A stretch of DNA of 64,000 nt from Turritopsis dohrnii (GCA_027922465.2 BQMF02000037.1:1302001-1366000), one strand, 5' to 3'. Positions 34,912 through 48,836 are shown, counted from the first letter of the stretch. Translations and numbers: made by a program. Notes: a model not told the origin generated them from the letters alone.

Positions 34912-37900
34912 GTTTTACATCGGAATAATATAATACAATTTACACTAAAAATAAAAACAAACCAGACACCAATTAACCATGCAGATGGATAGTAACAATC
35001 ATACCTGAATAGGAAAAGCTGAAAGTGTTTTGTCATTTTACCGACTATAATAAAAACTTGGTTACAAAATTTGGAACAGTTCACTCTTATCTCCTCTCTC
35101 TCCGCTTTCAGTTCGATTTTAGGCGCGATAAATAATTGATAAAGAAAAATGAAAAATGGAGTGCAGAAAACATGTAAATGATAAATATAGGATAAATAAT
35201 TGGGTGGCAAAATAAACATAAATGAAATAAACTAACCACAATTGAACAATAGATAAATGGAAAAAATATAATTAGAAAACTATAAATGGGCACCACCACC
35301 ATCTCTCTCTCTCTCTCTCTCTGCTATTACACAAACATAATTGAACATAAAATGTGAAAAATAAAAATAGTGAAAAAAAAAAAAAAATTTGAAGGGTGGA
35401 AATGTGGAACAATAAAGAAACGAAATTAAGAAAATAAACATTGATAATAAAGTATATCTAGACGTACAGATTTATAGGAGGAATGGTTATGGGTGTATGG
35501 CAATAAAGGTGTACTTTGGTTGGTAAAGAGGTTGTAAAAATGAGGGGGATAGGAAAAAGAAGCGAAATGTAAATACAACATGAGAATGGTGTAAAAATAG
35601 CAACAAGTAACTGGAGGTATGTATGGGTGGAATAAAAATGGGGAATATAGCAATAATAGGAGAATTAAAGGAGGATAATGTGGGAAAAGGCTGCAGATGT
35701 AGATTAGACAAAAGAGGTGGAAATAAGGGTGCAGAACATAATGAGAATTATTTTATTATGTTTAGTATAAAGTAAAGGCAACGTAGATAGGTAGATAGGA
35801 AATAGGGAAATGTATTTGAGATAATACATTAGGAAGGAATGAAAGTGGTGAGTAATGCAAATAAGTGGATTGAAATTAGGAAGGTATGGGCATAGTTTAT
35901 AGTAGGGGTGAGTGGATGTGGACATGTTAAAGAGAGGTTCAGGTCATTACCAATGAGCTGATATCGGGAAAGTGACAATCTATTTTATCTTTCATCATAT
36001 TTTTCGTTCATGTTCCTCTTCGTACTTAATTACTAATCTCTCCTTTTTGTGCCGAACAAACTTCCTTGTCTTGGAGACATCATGTCTGCCTCCCTTGCTT
36101 TTGGTCAGACTTTCTTCTATTATTGCATCTTTGTATCTGATTTTCTATTATTGCATCTGTATCTGATCGGATCTGTCTCTTCCTTCATATATATTCACTT
36201 ACTCTCTTAGTCATTCATTCTTTCATTCGTGAGTTATATCGTTTTGTCTATCTGTTGCTTTATTGTTGTAATGTATCTTTGAACTTTTATTGACATTTTT
36301 ATCAGGTTAAATGCAAATTCCACTAGTAAACACGATCGGTTTGAAAATTTCCCCTTCACGTCGATAGGGGATCCCCAACTGCCTTCACGTTTGACTACAA
36401 CTTAACTTCATATTCTGTTTTCAAAACACCTTGTATATTAAACTACATATTCAATCTATCTATCTATCCTACCAACAATTGATGTTAAAACTTCATGATC
36501 ACTATCAAAGTGCATTATTACGAACCTTAAATGATCGAATCAGCGCCCTCAACCTTAAAAGTATCTTATGGAAACAATTACCCCCTACAAGTGGCAGTTA
36601 GTAAAAATCAAATTTAAACCCGTTTGCTGCAAAAAAAAGTCATTCTCGTATATCAAAAGGAGTTTACTGGATAGGGCGCCATATCGATCAAACTTCTTAA
36701 AACACCTATCTCTGATATTTCGACGTTAATGAAATTGATTTTCCTTTCCTAATTATATTCCAAAAGATCAGTTAGTTTGTCAATGATGTCATGAAATGAT
36801 GTCTCTCCATCGTTGTTGTTTTAACCCATCCATATCAATCAGTTTCCATATGATATGCTCACTTTTTTTCTCCTTCCCTATAAAATAGTCTAATTTCGAA
36901 ATGTTAGATTGTTTCTTATTCAAAATTACACAAGACGTGTATATAAGTCATCCATTTCAAAAGAACTACAAAACCCTTCTCCAAAATCTTAAGTTGATGT
37001 TAACCTACCTGAGTGGTATACTTATCCCTTCACTGAAACCGCCATTACTTCTTCAAAGTGGTATGAGAATATAGTTAATTGTACATACATGCAAATACAA
37101 ATATACCATTTATCTAACAATTTGAGACAGACCAATTCAAAATAGAGACAAACTGAAAAGTAATTTTATATAATTTTCTCTAACACATTCGTTCGACGTT
37201 CACTTTTATCGAATGACATGTCTCAACTTGATAAATAAATACCTCATACTGTTAATATGATTTTACACGGGCATTTACGAAATCCTTACTTAAAAAGTTC
37301 CTCAAGAATTCTGAACAAGAGAAATTTCTCTTGTAGTATAACCTGGGGTAGAAAAAAACAGATTAACCACGCCGACATTTGATTTTAATGGCATTTAAAT
37401 TGTTTTTAAAAGTTTATATTATTTTAAATTGAACAATATAGAGAGGGAATGGATGATATCAATAAAAATTTATTCTGAATAATGTAATCGGCTACAGAAT
37501 CGTTATCTTCTTGCATCGGAAGTGGTGAACCATCATGATCAGGAAACAACTTCCACATCTTTAGCCGGATGTGTTCATATCTTGATCAGGAAACAAAAAC
37601 GTCGCCCGCGTGTTGGGTCGGGGGATTCATGAGGAACTTGAGTGACATGTTGGTATCAAGAATCATAACTCTTAATTGATGTATGTGTACTCAAACATTT
37701 CCTGCAGGAGAGGTGGGGCGGGGTGGACGAGGAATCCCCAAAACCATCGCAATAACGCCCCAAAAGAAACTCCTAAAACTTACAAGCAATTCCAAAACAG
37801 CGTGACGATTTAAACCAAAAAGTTCTTTTCCAAATTAATTAAGAGTATTGTTTATAGTTCTGTTATTAATCAGCAATTTTTTTGAGCATGGCATGATCGT

Positions 37901-39644
37901 TATCACCAAAAAAGTCTGCTTTGGATGTCTTGAATGTTTATCATTGCACACGTATTTCAGCGAACTTTTATCAGACTGTCCACACTATTGCATTTTATAG
38001 AAATATCGAAAAAAGAATTCATCTTCGTCAAGGTAAGGTTTCAGAAAGTTCTTCCAGTCATTCAACACTTTTGCATAAAGCAGATATAAAATTCAAATTA
38101 GTAAACGAATTTCTGAAACAGGTCACTAAAGCTCTGAATTCATATGAAAGAGTCTTTCTTCATTATCATTCCCGTCGCAAAGCAATTTTCTTCTAAGCAT
38201 TTTCTTCTGTTCTTCTCATTCCTCTTTCGATTAACATCTCCATAAATAGCAGCGAAAGTGTGTTTCAAAAGAAAGCAACTGAGATTTGTGTATGATAAAA
38301 TAAATAAAAAACTAAACCTTCTCCACAGGCTCACAAAAAGGAGCTCTGTGGAGGAGATTATGACTGGTGTAATCGGAATGGTCGAAACTTCCTACCTACC
38401 TGCCTACTTACTCCTAACCTATCTTACGCGCAAGTTTTAGCGTCCGACTACACAGCCACAAGGGACAGGGACAGGGCACTCAGTTGCTACAAGGTCAAGT
38501 TGACAGCATAGAGAAAGACTTGAATAAAAAAAAAATTTGTTTGAACTATCACACAAAGTTAAAGTCTCCATACCATCAAATAGACCTTGTTTTCAGAAGG
38601 GAATTGCATACAACCTTTTTAATCATAAAACGATACCACCTTACCCCTACCTAATTAAGACCACAATTCCTGCAACGCGCATCGCAAGGTATCATTATTA
38701 TGAGAAATTAAGGAAGATGCATATGATACCATCAACCAGCACTCCATATATAACCTGTTAGTCTTTTGTGTGGAACAGTAATGTGCCACTAAATTGTTTG
38801 AACGCGCTCTTTGTTACGGTACTTTATTATTTAACGCAGAAAACAAACCTGGATCTCGTATACAGTTTAATGGTTATAGTTTAAATTACAGAAATGGTTT
38901 ATTTCCTTACGCGCGAATGATTAAACTCACGGTTTCCTATTGTTCCCATGTGTAGTGATAGTCTATAACATCAGAGGTTTTGTTAGTAACATCCCAATAT
39001 GTCTTCATGCTCATCTTCAGGTGGCTTTCTTTAGGAGACATATTTGTTGTATTTGTTGTATCGAAATGTTGTTGCATCAGGCATCCACCTGAATGAATGA
39101 CAAGGTGTTATATACATGTAATAGTTAGTGCACTGAAACGCGCCACGTGCATATCAAAATAAAGGTTCTTGGTTTTCATATATGTTGCACTTCATAATCA
39201 AATTACTTGCAAGCCCTTAATAAGTTTAAAGTAAAGTCTATAGGTGACCAGGAATATTTTCAGCCTTCAGCGTTTTGACTGTGCAATTTGTATATTACTT
39301 TATTCTATGAAGTAAACATAGGTTTTACGTTCTATCTGGTAGATTTTATTACACTAGTTACATTTTAATTTCCCCATCATTTAGGTCTAAGAAATAAAGT
39401 CAAATCTCGCTGTCTGTACGTTGAAAACGCCACATAAGTCATACTGTCAATCAAAGTACACACACACGTCTGCTATAGTTAGTAATGATAAATGTGGTGA
39501 GTACGGGTGTATCAACTTCGAACCCAGTGATTAGGTATAAGATCAACACTTGAAACAACCCTGGCAGTATGTTCACAGTAATTCATAACAGCAAGTTTTG
39601 GGGTGAAGAACTCAAGAATTAGGTATACAAACTATTCAAGCCTA
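34912..39644. other. Gene-poor stretch with low-complexity tracts
   Basis: Holds a CT dinucleotide tract (35301-35322), a purine-rich strand over 35470-35900, and a short ATCT tract near 36457-36468. The 21-mer ATGGAAACAATTACCCCCTA occurs at 36567 and also at 34648. Open frames such as 37921-38196 show no recognisable domain. Confidence 0.4.
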
Positions 39645-40274
39645 CAGTTTTTTTTATAAGAATTCTTTTTACAAGAGTCACGAGACTCAAAATCGTCCAA
39701 ATTAAAGAATATTTTAAGAATCACCTTAACCCTATTAGGACTAGGCTTTTTGGGGCTAGGGGTGGGGAAGGGGGGTCTCCATAAAATCTGAACGACTCCA
39801 TATTGTTTGTTGAAATTTGGACCAGTTGGTCTATTTTGTACATTTTGACCTAATTTTTATGAACAGGTGGCCTATTGTTATGACAACATTAGGTACATTG
39901 GGTATGCAATTATTGAATTTATTTGTGATATTGAAGGTTTTTCAGATGGAATATAATAGTAGATGTGATCTAAGTTTCAATTCAGCATGAAAATACGCTT
40001 CCAATGATCACATGACTTGCCTTCAAAAGAAAAAAAAAATGCTATTTTTTTGTACTGCCAGTTTTAAACAATGACCCAAAAGCTGAAGATGAGCAAATTT
40101 TTTTCCAAAATGTTTTTTACTAAAATTTTCCAAATAGAAATTTAGGAAAAGTCACAAAGTTTCAGAACGATACCCCTAATATTAAAAAAGTTATTAACAA
40201 AACAATCGGAGGGGGGCCACTATTAAGAATCATAAGGATTAAGTGAGTTTATGTAATTCTTATAAAAAAAACTG
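39645..40274. mobile_element. Mariner/Tigger-like MITE, 630 bp
   Basis: Inverted ends CAGTTTTTTTTATAAGAATT (39645-39664 and complement 40255-40274) are perfect over 20 bp, and TA stands on both outer sides. The interior (AACCCTATTAGGACTAGGCT, G-rich tracts, then CCACTATTAAGAATCATAAG) has no open frame. TA duplication and short TIRs fit the Tc1/mariner superclass. Confidence 0.7.
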
Positions 40275-42012
40275 TATTGAACCCCCAGACAAGGCAGGAA
40301 AAAGCAACCCTCGCTGATGAACACTCCTTCCTAAATTCTTTTACAGGAACCTTTTTGTTCATTACAGTTTCACTGTAAATACATTGTATCATGGTGAACA
40401 ATTGAAGTGTTTCTTTAGTTTGAGAACAGAATAATTATTAGTTTTAGTTTTTAAATAACTACCTAGTCTCCATAACATCTTCTCTTACGATATGGAAGCT
40501 TAGATTTTATCTTTGAATATTCATTATGTTTTAGAAAAGAAAGAAACATTTTTCACCACGAGTGAAGAAGCTCTCTAACCCCCTAATTGTCAAAAACTGC
40601 TGAATTTGCACTCCAAAATATTCGTTGTGGACAGGATTTTCAATGGAAAATAAAGGGAATCACACCTTGTGGAATAAAGAAGAACCTTTCTTTATTGCAC
40701 CATCGTTTTTGTTCGCGATTTTCTGAGATAACGATTGGTTCATGATATCACGTGGGCCGTCAAAAAACATTTTTCTCAAGTGTAAATTCAGCTTTATATA
40801 AAAATAATCTTGGTATTCTTTCACCTTCATAATTTTGTCTATCTCTGGGGAACTAATTCGACTAATGTTGGCATTTTGCTAACGCAAAGTGTTAGCAGCG
40901 AACATGGTCTGTTTTGCTCCCAGAATGCACTATTTTAGAATTAAAGGTAGGGTGATGGTGCATTGAAATAAAATATTTACTTATTCGTTTGAAGGCCCTT
41001 AATACTTTTTTTATTGGAATATATTTTTATTCCGTTGATCAATAGCAATTTATTTATCAAAAATAAATTTTTTGCTTCATACCTTGTTCCGAGATGGAAC
41101 TAAAAAATTGAGCAGTTACGGGAGTTAAAGTAGGGGCCGGACACGAGTAACTTTGTTTGTTTTTAAGAAAGAGAAAAAAAGTTGCACAACATTCGGTGAT
41201 TGACTGTCTTTCGTTGTAGACATGGATTTTTCAAAGTTTGAAAAAAAAAATAAAGACTTAATCTTCCTTTCAATCTTATCAATCGCGAACTAGATTTTTA
41301 GCTAATCATATCAGTTTTCGCCAATGGATTACGTCATTTGAACAACACGTTCTGATTAATGAACAGACTTCCCTGATTATACGAAAATTGCAACGTGTAC
41401 AAAATGTTTTGTGAAATTGAGCGTTGCAAAAACTCGAGAATCAAAGAATGGAAAATCGGGATCACAGTTGATGAAAGATGCAGGAATTGTTTGCAGGACA
41501 TAAACCAAACCTTTGCCAAACGAGCAATGGTTGACGAAGCACAAAACACAAAACCTATGAAAACTCACCAAATCCTAACGAATAAGATAGTTGATCCAAA
41601 CATTGACGTCGCAAAGGAATTGCATCCGATAAATGTATCTACCTAGTTTTTGTTAGAAGAACATTTAAGACTGAAAAGAAATTTATATTTGTCGTAACCG
41701 GCTATGATTTGATGAATGGCCCTGTTATTCATTGTTATTCATGAAAACGAGGTAAAGGATCCTACGATACAACAAATGTTAAATTTATGTATATATAGGA
41801 GTATTAGATGGTGATAAATAGTGCGTATGTATGATACTAATTTTCCAGTCCATCATATTCTTCTTTCAGTCGGAGCAAGCCCTAACTATTGCAAAGATAG
41901 CCAAAATTGATCTTTAACAAGGAGAGATTCACTAAGGAGTGTGAATTTGATATTATTCCACCTGTGCTAGAGGTACGATCTTGTTGTTCTTAAAGTCCCA
42001 AAGAATCACTTA
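40275..42012. other. No gene recognised
   Basis: The 83-codon frame at 41395-41646 has two CxxC-like cysteines (ERCRNC) but no recognisable domain or splice support, so it is not called. The remainder is AT-rich and featureless to my reading. Confidence 0.35.
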
Positions 42013-42418
42013 TTAGTGAGCTTAAGCAACTACAACGGCAACGTGGACGACGACGTGAGCAAAAAGAACAAAATGATAAAAGTACTTGTGAAAAATATTT
42101 TGAAGAACTTCCTTTTATAGGAGAACTTATTCAATCGATAAACTTATAACGACTAGAAAGTTCTATAAAATCAACATATGAGAAAAAGGCTTTCTCTATA
42201 ATCCACGTCTACGTTGTCAGTACGACTTCAAATCATGACTTTTCACGTTGTGCATAGAACGCGCTAATATGTTAATGATGTAATTATCTTACAAAATTTT
42301 CCCAATGGTCTCATAAGTAGTAGCCTCCCTTTCAAAACAAATTCCACATAGAAAACAAAGCTTTTGTTTTAAACACGTCGCCGTCTTCGTTGCCGTTGCG
42401 ATTGCTTAAGCTCCCTAA
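42013..42418. mobile_element. MITE with TTAGNGAGCTTAAGCAA ends
   Basis: Left end TTAGTGAGCTTAAGCAAC and the complement of the right end TTAGGGAGCTTAAGCAAT match as imperfect TIRs, continuing into ACAACGGCAACG and related CG-rich modules. The element is about 406 bp and has no open frame. Similar ends are common in cnidarian repeats, which mildly supports the taxonomic guess. Confidence 0.65.
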
Positions 42419-43660
42419 TGTATGGAAAAACGTCTTTTATTTTGAAGGTCATAACGCTTGGTAAAGCATAAGTTTAATTGTTTAATGAATCATTCAGAAT
42501 CAGTTTCCGTCTAGCCGTTAAATGTTTGTTGATACATAAACGCGGGTACTTTCAGGAGGTTCTCATATTTCAACTCATTTCCTATTTTAAAGTGTGCATA
42601 TCGCGTGGGAATTCTATAAGTGGCCCGTAGTATTTTTCAACATCAACGTTTTTCCATGGTCATGGAAACATTTCCATGCATATATCAGGGACTATGTTTG
42701 TGTATGGCGAATAAAACACGGATGTCATCATGAACAATTTATAAAATAATCTAGCATAACTTATAATGTAAATTATAAGACATTTTCTTCTTTCTTGGCG
42801 TAATTTCTAGTTCCCTTTTCCTATTCCATTCACTTATTTTAAGTACATAAAGCCTGGTAAAGACTTGACATTTATTATTAACAAACTTATCATTTTCCAA
42901 GCAACTCAGTGAACTTGAGCGATAGACTTCGTATTTGTGGACCATAAAAGTGCTTTTTAATTAGGAAAAACAGTACGATTTCAGCCATTCTAGTCCAACA
43001 AAATTTTCTTGGCCCTAGTTAGTCACACCACCCCCAAACAAAATTCTGCTCCGCGATTCCTGTATATTGACTATTTTTCCTCGCTTAAGTGTCGGCATAG
43101 AAATACGAAAAGAGAGAGCTATGGTGGAGTAAATTCTTTAAAATACCAGTTTGTCTCTTCCTCCACATATGCTACAATTTCTTGCTTTGAGCAGGTGATT
43201 GAAAATAAAACAATGAAAGTCTTGATGTCAACAACACTCAAGGCTGAAAACACTACCATTTTCCAATGATACATTCAATGACATTAAAAATTTTGGAGCG
43301 AATACACTATCACTAAAAATTACAAACATAGACTCTGAGAAAGAAACAGCAGCAGTTTATATTTTGCCAAAAAAAAGACATTCGAACCTAGGAAACGAAA
43401 ACAAATTTTTCAATGTCATTGGAAATGAGTGTTTCTGAAACCCTATTATTATTCAATGTTAATTAATTGGAAAATTATCATTGGAAAATGATAGTGTATT
43501 TCAGCCTTAATGGTCGTCAAAAGATAACTGGTACACTGGTACTGGTATGTTTTTAATTTTTGATTTAATGGCCAGCTGGTTGCCCTCAAACTATGTCGTC
43601 AACAAAACTTCTTAGCTTTATCTAATTTAACTCCGCGCTAGTGGGGTGACTTATTGGAAT
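42419..43660. other. No gene recognised
   Basis: AT-rich sequence without supported exon or repeat. Confidence 0.35.
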
Positions 43661-43955
43661 CATCGTTGTTTGTTTGTAAGAACAATTCATGATACAGAAG
43701 TTTTATTTTTTCACCTCGCATACTCATATCGGGTCATTTCCGAACAGCAACCATGCTCTAAACAGTTGTTTTTAACAAGATTTATTTTTATTTTTCTGGA
43801 AGTTCCATAAATAAGAACAAAATGAGGCTGAAATTTGAAACGGTGTTCTTAAAGCTAAGAACAAAATAAGAACAATTCAGGCTGAAAAAGGCTCAAAAAA
43901 TAAGAACAGCCAACATCAGGTCAGATTTTATTGGTTCTTATATAAAAAAAGCGTG
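43661..43955. mobile_element. Diverged copy of the GTAAGAACAA MITE
   Basis: Shares CGCATACTCATATCGGGTCA, ACAGCAACCATGCTCTAAAC, GGAAGTTCCATAAATAAGAA and TCAGGTCAGATTTTATTGGT with 57014-57240, at about 85 percent identity. The right end TTCTTATATAAAAAAAGCGTG matches the better-preserved copy at 56798-57256. The left end is eroded. Confidence 0.7.
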
Positions 43956-44776
43956 TAATCTAATAACGACATGAACTGACTGTACATCAGCCATATTTTC
44001 GCATTACTGATCTTTGAAAGCCTTTGGCGTGTATCCAATACACATCCAAATTATTTATTAAATAATAGATACCATTAAAAGTTATCTTTGTAGCTATTTT
44101 ATAGTATTCTGGTAGTTCATTCGGTTATTGTAGCTTTAATCAATTGCTTCAGTTTGAGGTAAATTCGTTGTACTAGCAAAATTTTCATAAAATCTTACAG
44201 CTCTCAGTCGTTTTTGATTAAACTGTGCAAATGGGGAAAAATAAATAAATATAAATACCAAAAATGCTGCAGCGTGTCACAGAGTCTTTTAAATCTTCAG
44301 GTCTTTCGTATGCTTTTAACTTCCATGTGAAAATATTCATATTGATTTCAGCAAAACTTAAATACGTTCGTATCTTCATTTGGAATATTGCATAAAAATA
44401 TTCATCAATCTGCATCGACGTTTTTTTCTACATCGACTTCTGTATGTCAGTTGTTTCTTCAAACTTTGAGATTTGCGAAAAGTTTAGAATAGCAAAATCT
44501 TTAGATGGTTTTTATCATTAAATATTCTTTCTTCATGAAAGTTAATAAAAAGAATTTTTATCTATAGAAACCAGGTATCCAATAAAAAGCGTGCAAAAAA
44601 AGAAATGACTAGTGGAATTGACCGTGACGCAACATTGGTATTGTGTTTTCAAAAATACAATGTACAATACATAGACAAGGAATAACATTTTTTCCGGGGG
44701 AGATTAGATAAAAATTTTATGATTACTTTCATGTTGAGAACAAAAGGTTGTGTTAATGAAGGCTTCTGTTGGTCTA

Positions 44777-44922
44777 AAGGCGAATATCCACTTCAGATAA
44801 TTGTCCACGGACCGGACCGGATCGGTTTGCTAAACAATACACCACGTGAAAATATTATGTATTATTTTCACTGGTGTATTGTTTTGCGAACCGCTCCGAA
44901 TATAAGTGGATATTCGCTGGTG
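44777..44922. repeat. Hairpin repeat GCGAATATCCACTT
   Basis: Left arm GGCGAATATCCACTT, CGGACCGGATCGG and AAACAATACACCACGTGAAA pairs with the right arm TTTCACTGGTGTATTGTTTT, CGAACCGCTCCG and AAGTGGATATTCGC. The structure is a fold-back of about 145 bp. It is followed by a short CCCCCTGGAAAATT tandem (44930-44985). Confidence 0.7.
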
Positions 44923-44985
44923 TCAGGACAATTCCCCCCTGGAAAATTGCCCCCCGGATGAGTCCCCCCCCTGGAAAATTCCCTA

Positions 44986-46810
44986 GAACCATATTCGCCT
45001 TAACTTATGCGTTATAGCTACGATTATTTTTGAAAGTAATCTAAAAATCTGTTGAGATCTGTTTCATACCATTAGTTTAAGTCCCCTAATATGGACAGCT
45101 TTGCGGTTTTACCGTGTGTTTGCAGAGAATAGAATACCATTTTGTGTAGGTCCGTGGAATTTCTTTTTATAAAGGACAACCTTTGATACGAGCTATGATT
45201 ATTCAAGAAATACACTAAGACCAAACATTTCGACGGGACAAAATTCAGCAAAAAGGGGCGATGAAATGCTTCTTTTGGTCGATTTATTCCTTTCAGCAAG
45301 CAATACTACTTTTAAACCTAATATCATGTAACTATTTACAGTGTTGAGAGTGGGTGTGTATCGTTGTGATACGTCCTGAAGTCTTCAAGACAAGCGGCTT
45401 CTTGTTTTTAAATTTAGGAACAACAGATCGTTGCACAAGTAGAGAATAATAAGCTTGGAATATCTTCTTAAACGCAAGTTTTTGCATTTCCTATCGATAA
45501 AATGCTTTAAATTTGGATATTCCGAAGTTAAGTTATATTGAAATCCTGCCGAAATTATTTCCGCCAAAGTTTTTCCTCCGATAAAAAAGTAGCCGAAATG
45601 TTTAGTTCTTAATGTAGCTGAAGTAAAATGTTAGTTGTATGCGGGAGGGAAAATCATAAAAAGGCATAAATGCTGACAAATGTATGTAAACTAAAAACTA
45701 TCTTTTTTTTTCAAACTTACCCAAAAGACAAACGGATTACAATAACGGAAAATTGGACTAGTATATATAATATAAATAGTACATAAACTAGTCGATGTAA
45801 TTGGATTATACATAGACACAAATTTCGTGCCCTTAAAGAATTATGTGTCAAAAGCTATCCATCTTATAGCTAATACACGCACTATATCAAAAACCTTACT
45901 TATATGAAGGACTCGCTGTCTTTCTTCAAGAGAGGTTGAATTCAACACTATGAGCAGGAATTTCGTAATCATTATCAGTACACAGCAATCCAATGATTGT
46001 AGTTCCATTGTGTTGGTGTTGTGTAATGTTTTAATTAATAGTAAAATCTTTCAAATTTTATCATACCACGTATGACGCAGATAGAAGTACCAAAAACGTT
46101 CGAGGATCTACAACCTCCCACAGGTCTACTTCAGTGTTTTCAAAAACATTAAAATCAACCGTACTGAGGACAGGTAATTGCAAACCATTGATTAAAAGGC
46201 TTTCTTGGATAAACGTTTGTTGAGACGTATTCAATCGGAAGTCCACATTAGTGTGTACAAAACAATAATCTTCCATGACAAGACTTCATCAAACAGGTAA
46301 CTGGTAGAATCTGGGCTAAACAACCCTGGACCCTGATATCACCAAAGAAGAGTCGCAGGGAAAAACCGTGATCCTATAGATAACTTTGATTGAATGAAGA
46401 CCGACTTAAACTTACTCCACCTAAATATCGCCCAATTCGATGTTGCATAAGATAAAAAGAACAAAGTCATGAGCTAAATTTACAGAACACTTGTCGCATA
46501 CGATATAACAAAACCGAGAACGATATTACATCGTTCCTCCATGCTAAGCGCATGCGCTGACATATAATAGCAAACTAGATATCGTCCAGAACTGAGAAAG
46601 AAACTGTATTTCCGCCTTATCTCGGAAACGGCGGAAATATCGCAACAGTTTTACTTGACACACTGTAATTTAATTAAGCAACTTTATACTGTCCATATGA
46701 TCATCGATATGAAAGGTAAATACGGCCACTATTCAATACGTCATATTTGTCATTTTGAAATGACGTCGATGACATCGTCATCTTCTTGTTGAAACAAAAA
46801 CACGACTATT
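44986..46810. other. No gene recognised
   Basis: AT-rich sequence without supported exon, TIR or array. Confidence 0.35.
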
Positions 46811-46813
46811 CAA

Positions 46814-47430
46814 TATTCTCTCCAATTAACGGACACTCTGATAAGCGGACACCTCCAATTAGCGGACAAATTTCTTTGCACCGGCGGAATTCTGGTCAAA
46901 CTCTCATAAAAAACTTTCTAATAAGTGGACAAGTAATTAGCGGACACTCTAATTAGCGGACATTTTTTTCTGCACGAAATGGCACTTTTCGCCTTTCCGC
47001 CTCTCCAATTAGCGGACATTCCAAAAAATTTGGCAGCCGACGTTGGGAAAATAACGAAAAAAGCTTCTAAATATTTTAGACACTTTAAAATTTTATTCTT
47101 CAGTTCGTTTTTTACAGTTCCTAACTTCCCTCTCATCCAGTTTATAATTTTAACAGGACCATAAAACCTCAAGTCCGTAACCACCTCCACGATTAACTCT
47201 TTTCCCGACAACTTCAACTTCTATTGCAGCAATACTTTGGGATCGTAAGAAACATAGAACAATGCTTAGAAATGTTTTCAGGCATATGTTCTACAACAGA
47301 TTCTTCTCCCCACGAGTTGCATCTCATGATCGCCACAGCATTTTCATTGACTTCGTTTGATGGCTCACGCTTGCATTTCAAAGTCTCTCCTATGAGACTG
47401 AAATGGAATAATGATTGAACCTGGTGAAAA
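46814..47430 (-). pseudogene. Transposon fragment: subterminal repeats plus HIRAN-like fragment
   Basis: 46814-47020 is an array of CTCYAATTAGCGGACA motifs, also found at 48770-48805. On the minus strand, 47430-47130 reads LIGETLKCKREPSNEVNENA, then AIMRCNSW, HMPENISKHCSMFL and, after a frame change, IEVEVVGKRVN and GYGLEVLW. This pattern (GExLxCxREPxNxxDxNAVAV, GHVPxxIS, VTGxRRxGxGLEVPC) recurs in HIRAN-like modules of invertebrate transposon proteins. It is broken and partial. The pairing with the pogo-type fragment to the right is suggested by the shared repeats only. Confidence 0.45.
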
Positions 47431-48167
47431 TGGCACTTTCAACAACCAAGTGTCTAAAGTTTTTAATGATTTGCCAAAAAATATACGTAACCTAGATTCA
47501 ATTTCAACATTTTACAGTCAAACGAAAAAATATTTTTTAGATAAATCAATCGCCATTGCCTTAGCAAGGGAAGGCTAGGTTCTCCGATTGTATAAGCACT
47601 TCCTTATCAATTTCTGCTAAACCAACTCTATACAGCGCGGGTCACGAGTTTCCATATTTTTCAACCTTCACCAAGTTACCAAGATTTTCTTATTTCCAAA
47701 TCTCGTTTGGACATATCGAACCATACGATAATCTCTGAGCCTCCACAGTGAGCCTTCCTATGCTTGGGTTTTATATTATAGAATTTTTTTTTTTATATAT
47801 ATATATATATAGTTATCACATTTCTAAAAAAAAAAAAAAAAAAAAAATCCTTATTATGCAATAAGTGCTGGCTGCTACGGTTTCAATGAGCTGTTTATTT
47901 CAACACAGCCAACGTTTTATCTCTAACGATGTCTTTCAGAGTTGAAGGAGACCTTCCGCCGATATACAACTACAGCCTATGCCTTTCCTCTATTTAATCT
48001 ATCAACGACCATTTAACAAAACCAAAATCTACAACTCTTATTGAAACCTAGATCTCCATGCTTCTTGTATCATTTTTGTTCTAAACAACTTTTTATTATT
48101 ATTGTTGTTATTATTATGTTATTATAGGGATAAGAACCATTTGTATAATGGAACCCGAATAAATGTC

Positions 48168-48196
<29 letters not shown>
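47425..48196 (+). mobile_element. 5'-truncated LINE tail with AATAAA and A29
   Basis: The frame at about 47437-47577 reads NQVSKVFNDLPKNIRNLDS, then FYSQTKKYFLDKS and a stop. This resembles the extreme C-terminus of CR1/jockey-type LINE reverse transcriptases (xxPKLWNSLPxxIRxxxSLxxFKxxLKxYL). About 590 bp of untranslated sequence follow, with a TA tract (47798-47815) and an A tract (47827-47847), then AATAAA at 48158 and a 29-nt A run (48168-48196). A poly(A) end after a polyadenylation signal marks a retroposed insertion. The 5' border is not defined. Confidence 0.6.
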
Positions 48197-48198
<2 letters not shown>

Positions 48199-48232
48199 AG
48201 AGGGTTCCACACTGTCATCATATTCCCATGGT

Positions 48233-48836
48233 ATGGAATTCAATGCTGTTTTCAACGAACTTGCTACAGATTCGGGGTGTGACATGACTGTTGAAGAATA
48301 TGTCGATTTTAATATCGAAACTTGTAGCTCGTCACCTGCTATTAATTCCGATATTATAGACTGGAGAGTAAGTTTAGTCCACAGTTGTGTAGACCAGTAT
48401 CTCTGGAAGGATTCTGCAGATGTTGAAGTCGTTACCGATAGTGACGATGATGTAGATGCTGAGGTTGAGGCTGATGAAATCAGCACAAGCGAAGCTTTAA
48501 TAATGCTTGATAGGCTTGTCAACCTTGGTGATCTTACCAGTGATGACAGAAAGTCACTATTATCAATCAAAAAAAAAATTGGAGGAAAGCGAGGTGAACA
48601 GAAAGAAACAAAGTTTTATTCATAAATATTTCAAATGAAGATTTGAAAGATAGTTAAAATCCAACATCATTATTTTCTTTCCTGTGTCTGTAACTACCCT
48701 ATAGCCCTCCTAAATGCGTGACTACCTGCAAATAAAGTTATCAAGTTACTATATGATATATTTTGTCAAACTCTCCAATAAGTGAACACCTCTAATTAGC
48801 GGACAAAATCGCTTATACCAACGGTGTCCGACTACT
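48233..48836 (+). pseudogene. Pogo/Tigger-type transposase C-terminus and right end
   Basis: The frame 48233-48625 reads FNELATDSGCDMTVEEYVDF, a DWRVSLVH segment, a run of Asp/Glu (DSDDDVDAEVEADE) and SEALIMLDRLVNLGDLTSDD then RKSLLSIKKKI. This is like the acidic and coiled C-terminal tail of CENP-B/Tigger-like transposases. No DNA-binding or DDE part remains. Downstream, AATTAGCGGACA repeats lead to an end whose complement reads CAGTAGTCGGACACC, followed by TA (48837-48838). That fits a pogo-type TIR with TA duplication. Confidence 0.5.

Noticed and set aside
35487..35925. Pro/Ser/Tyr-rich minus-strand open frames
   Set aside because: They arise from a purine-rich low-complexity strand and have no splice support or domain.
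37921..38196. 91-codon open frame
   Set aside because: It has no recognisable motif, family or splice support and may be chance in AT-rich DNA.
41395..41646. Small cysteine-containing gene
   Set aside because: It has only two close cysteines, no recognisable domain, no splice sites and average composition.
48166..48570. Minus-strand open frame ending in a poly-Phe run
   Set aside because: It is antisense to the pogo-type C-terminus and runs into the A29 tract.
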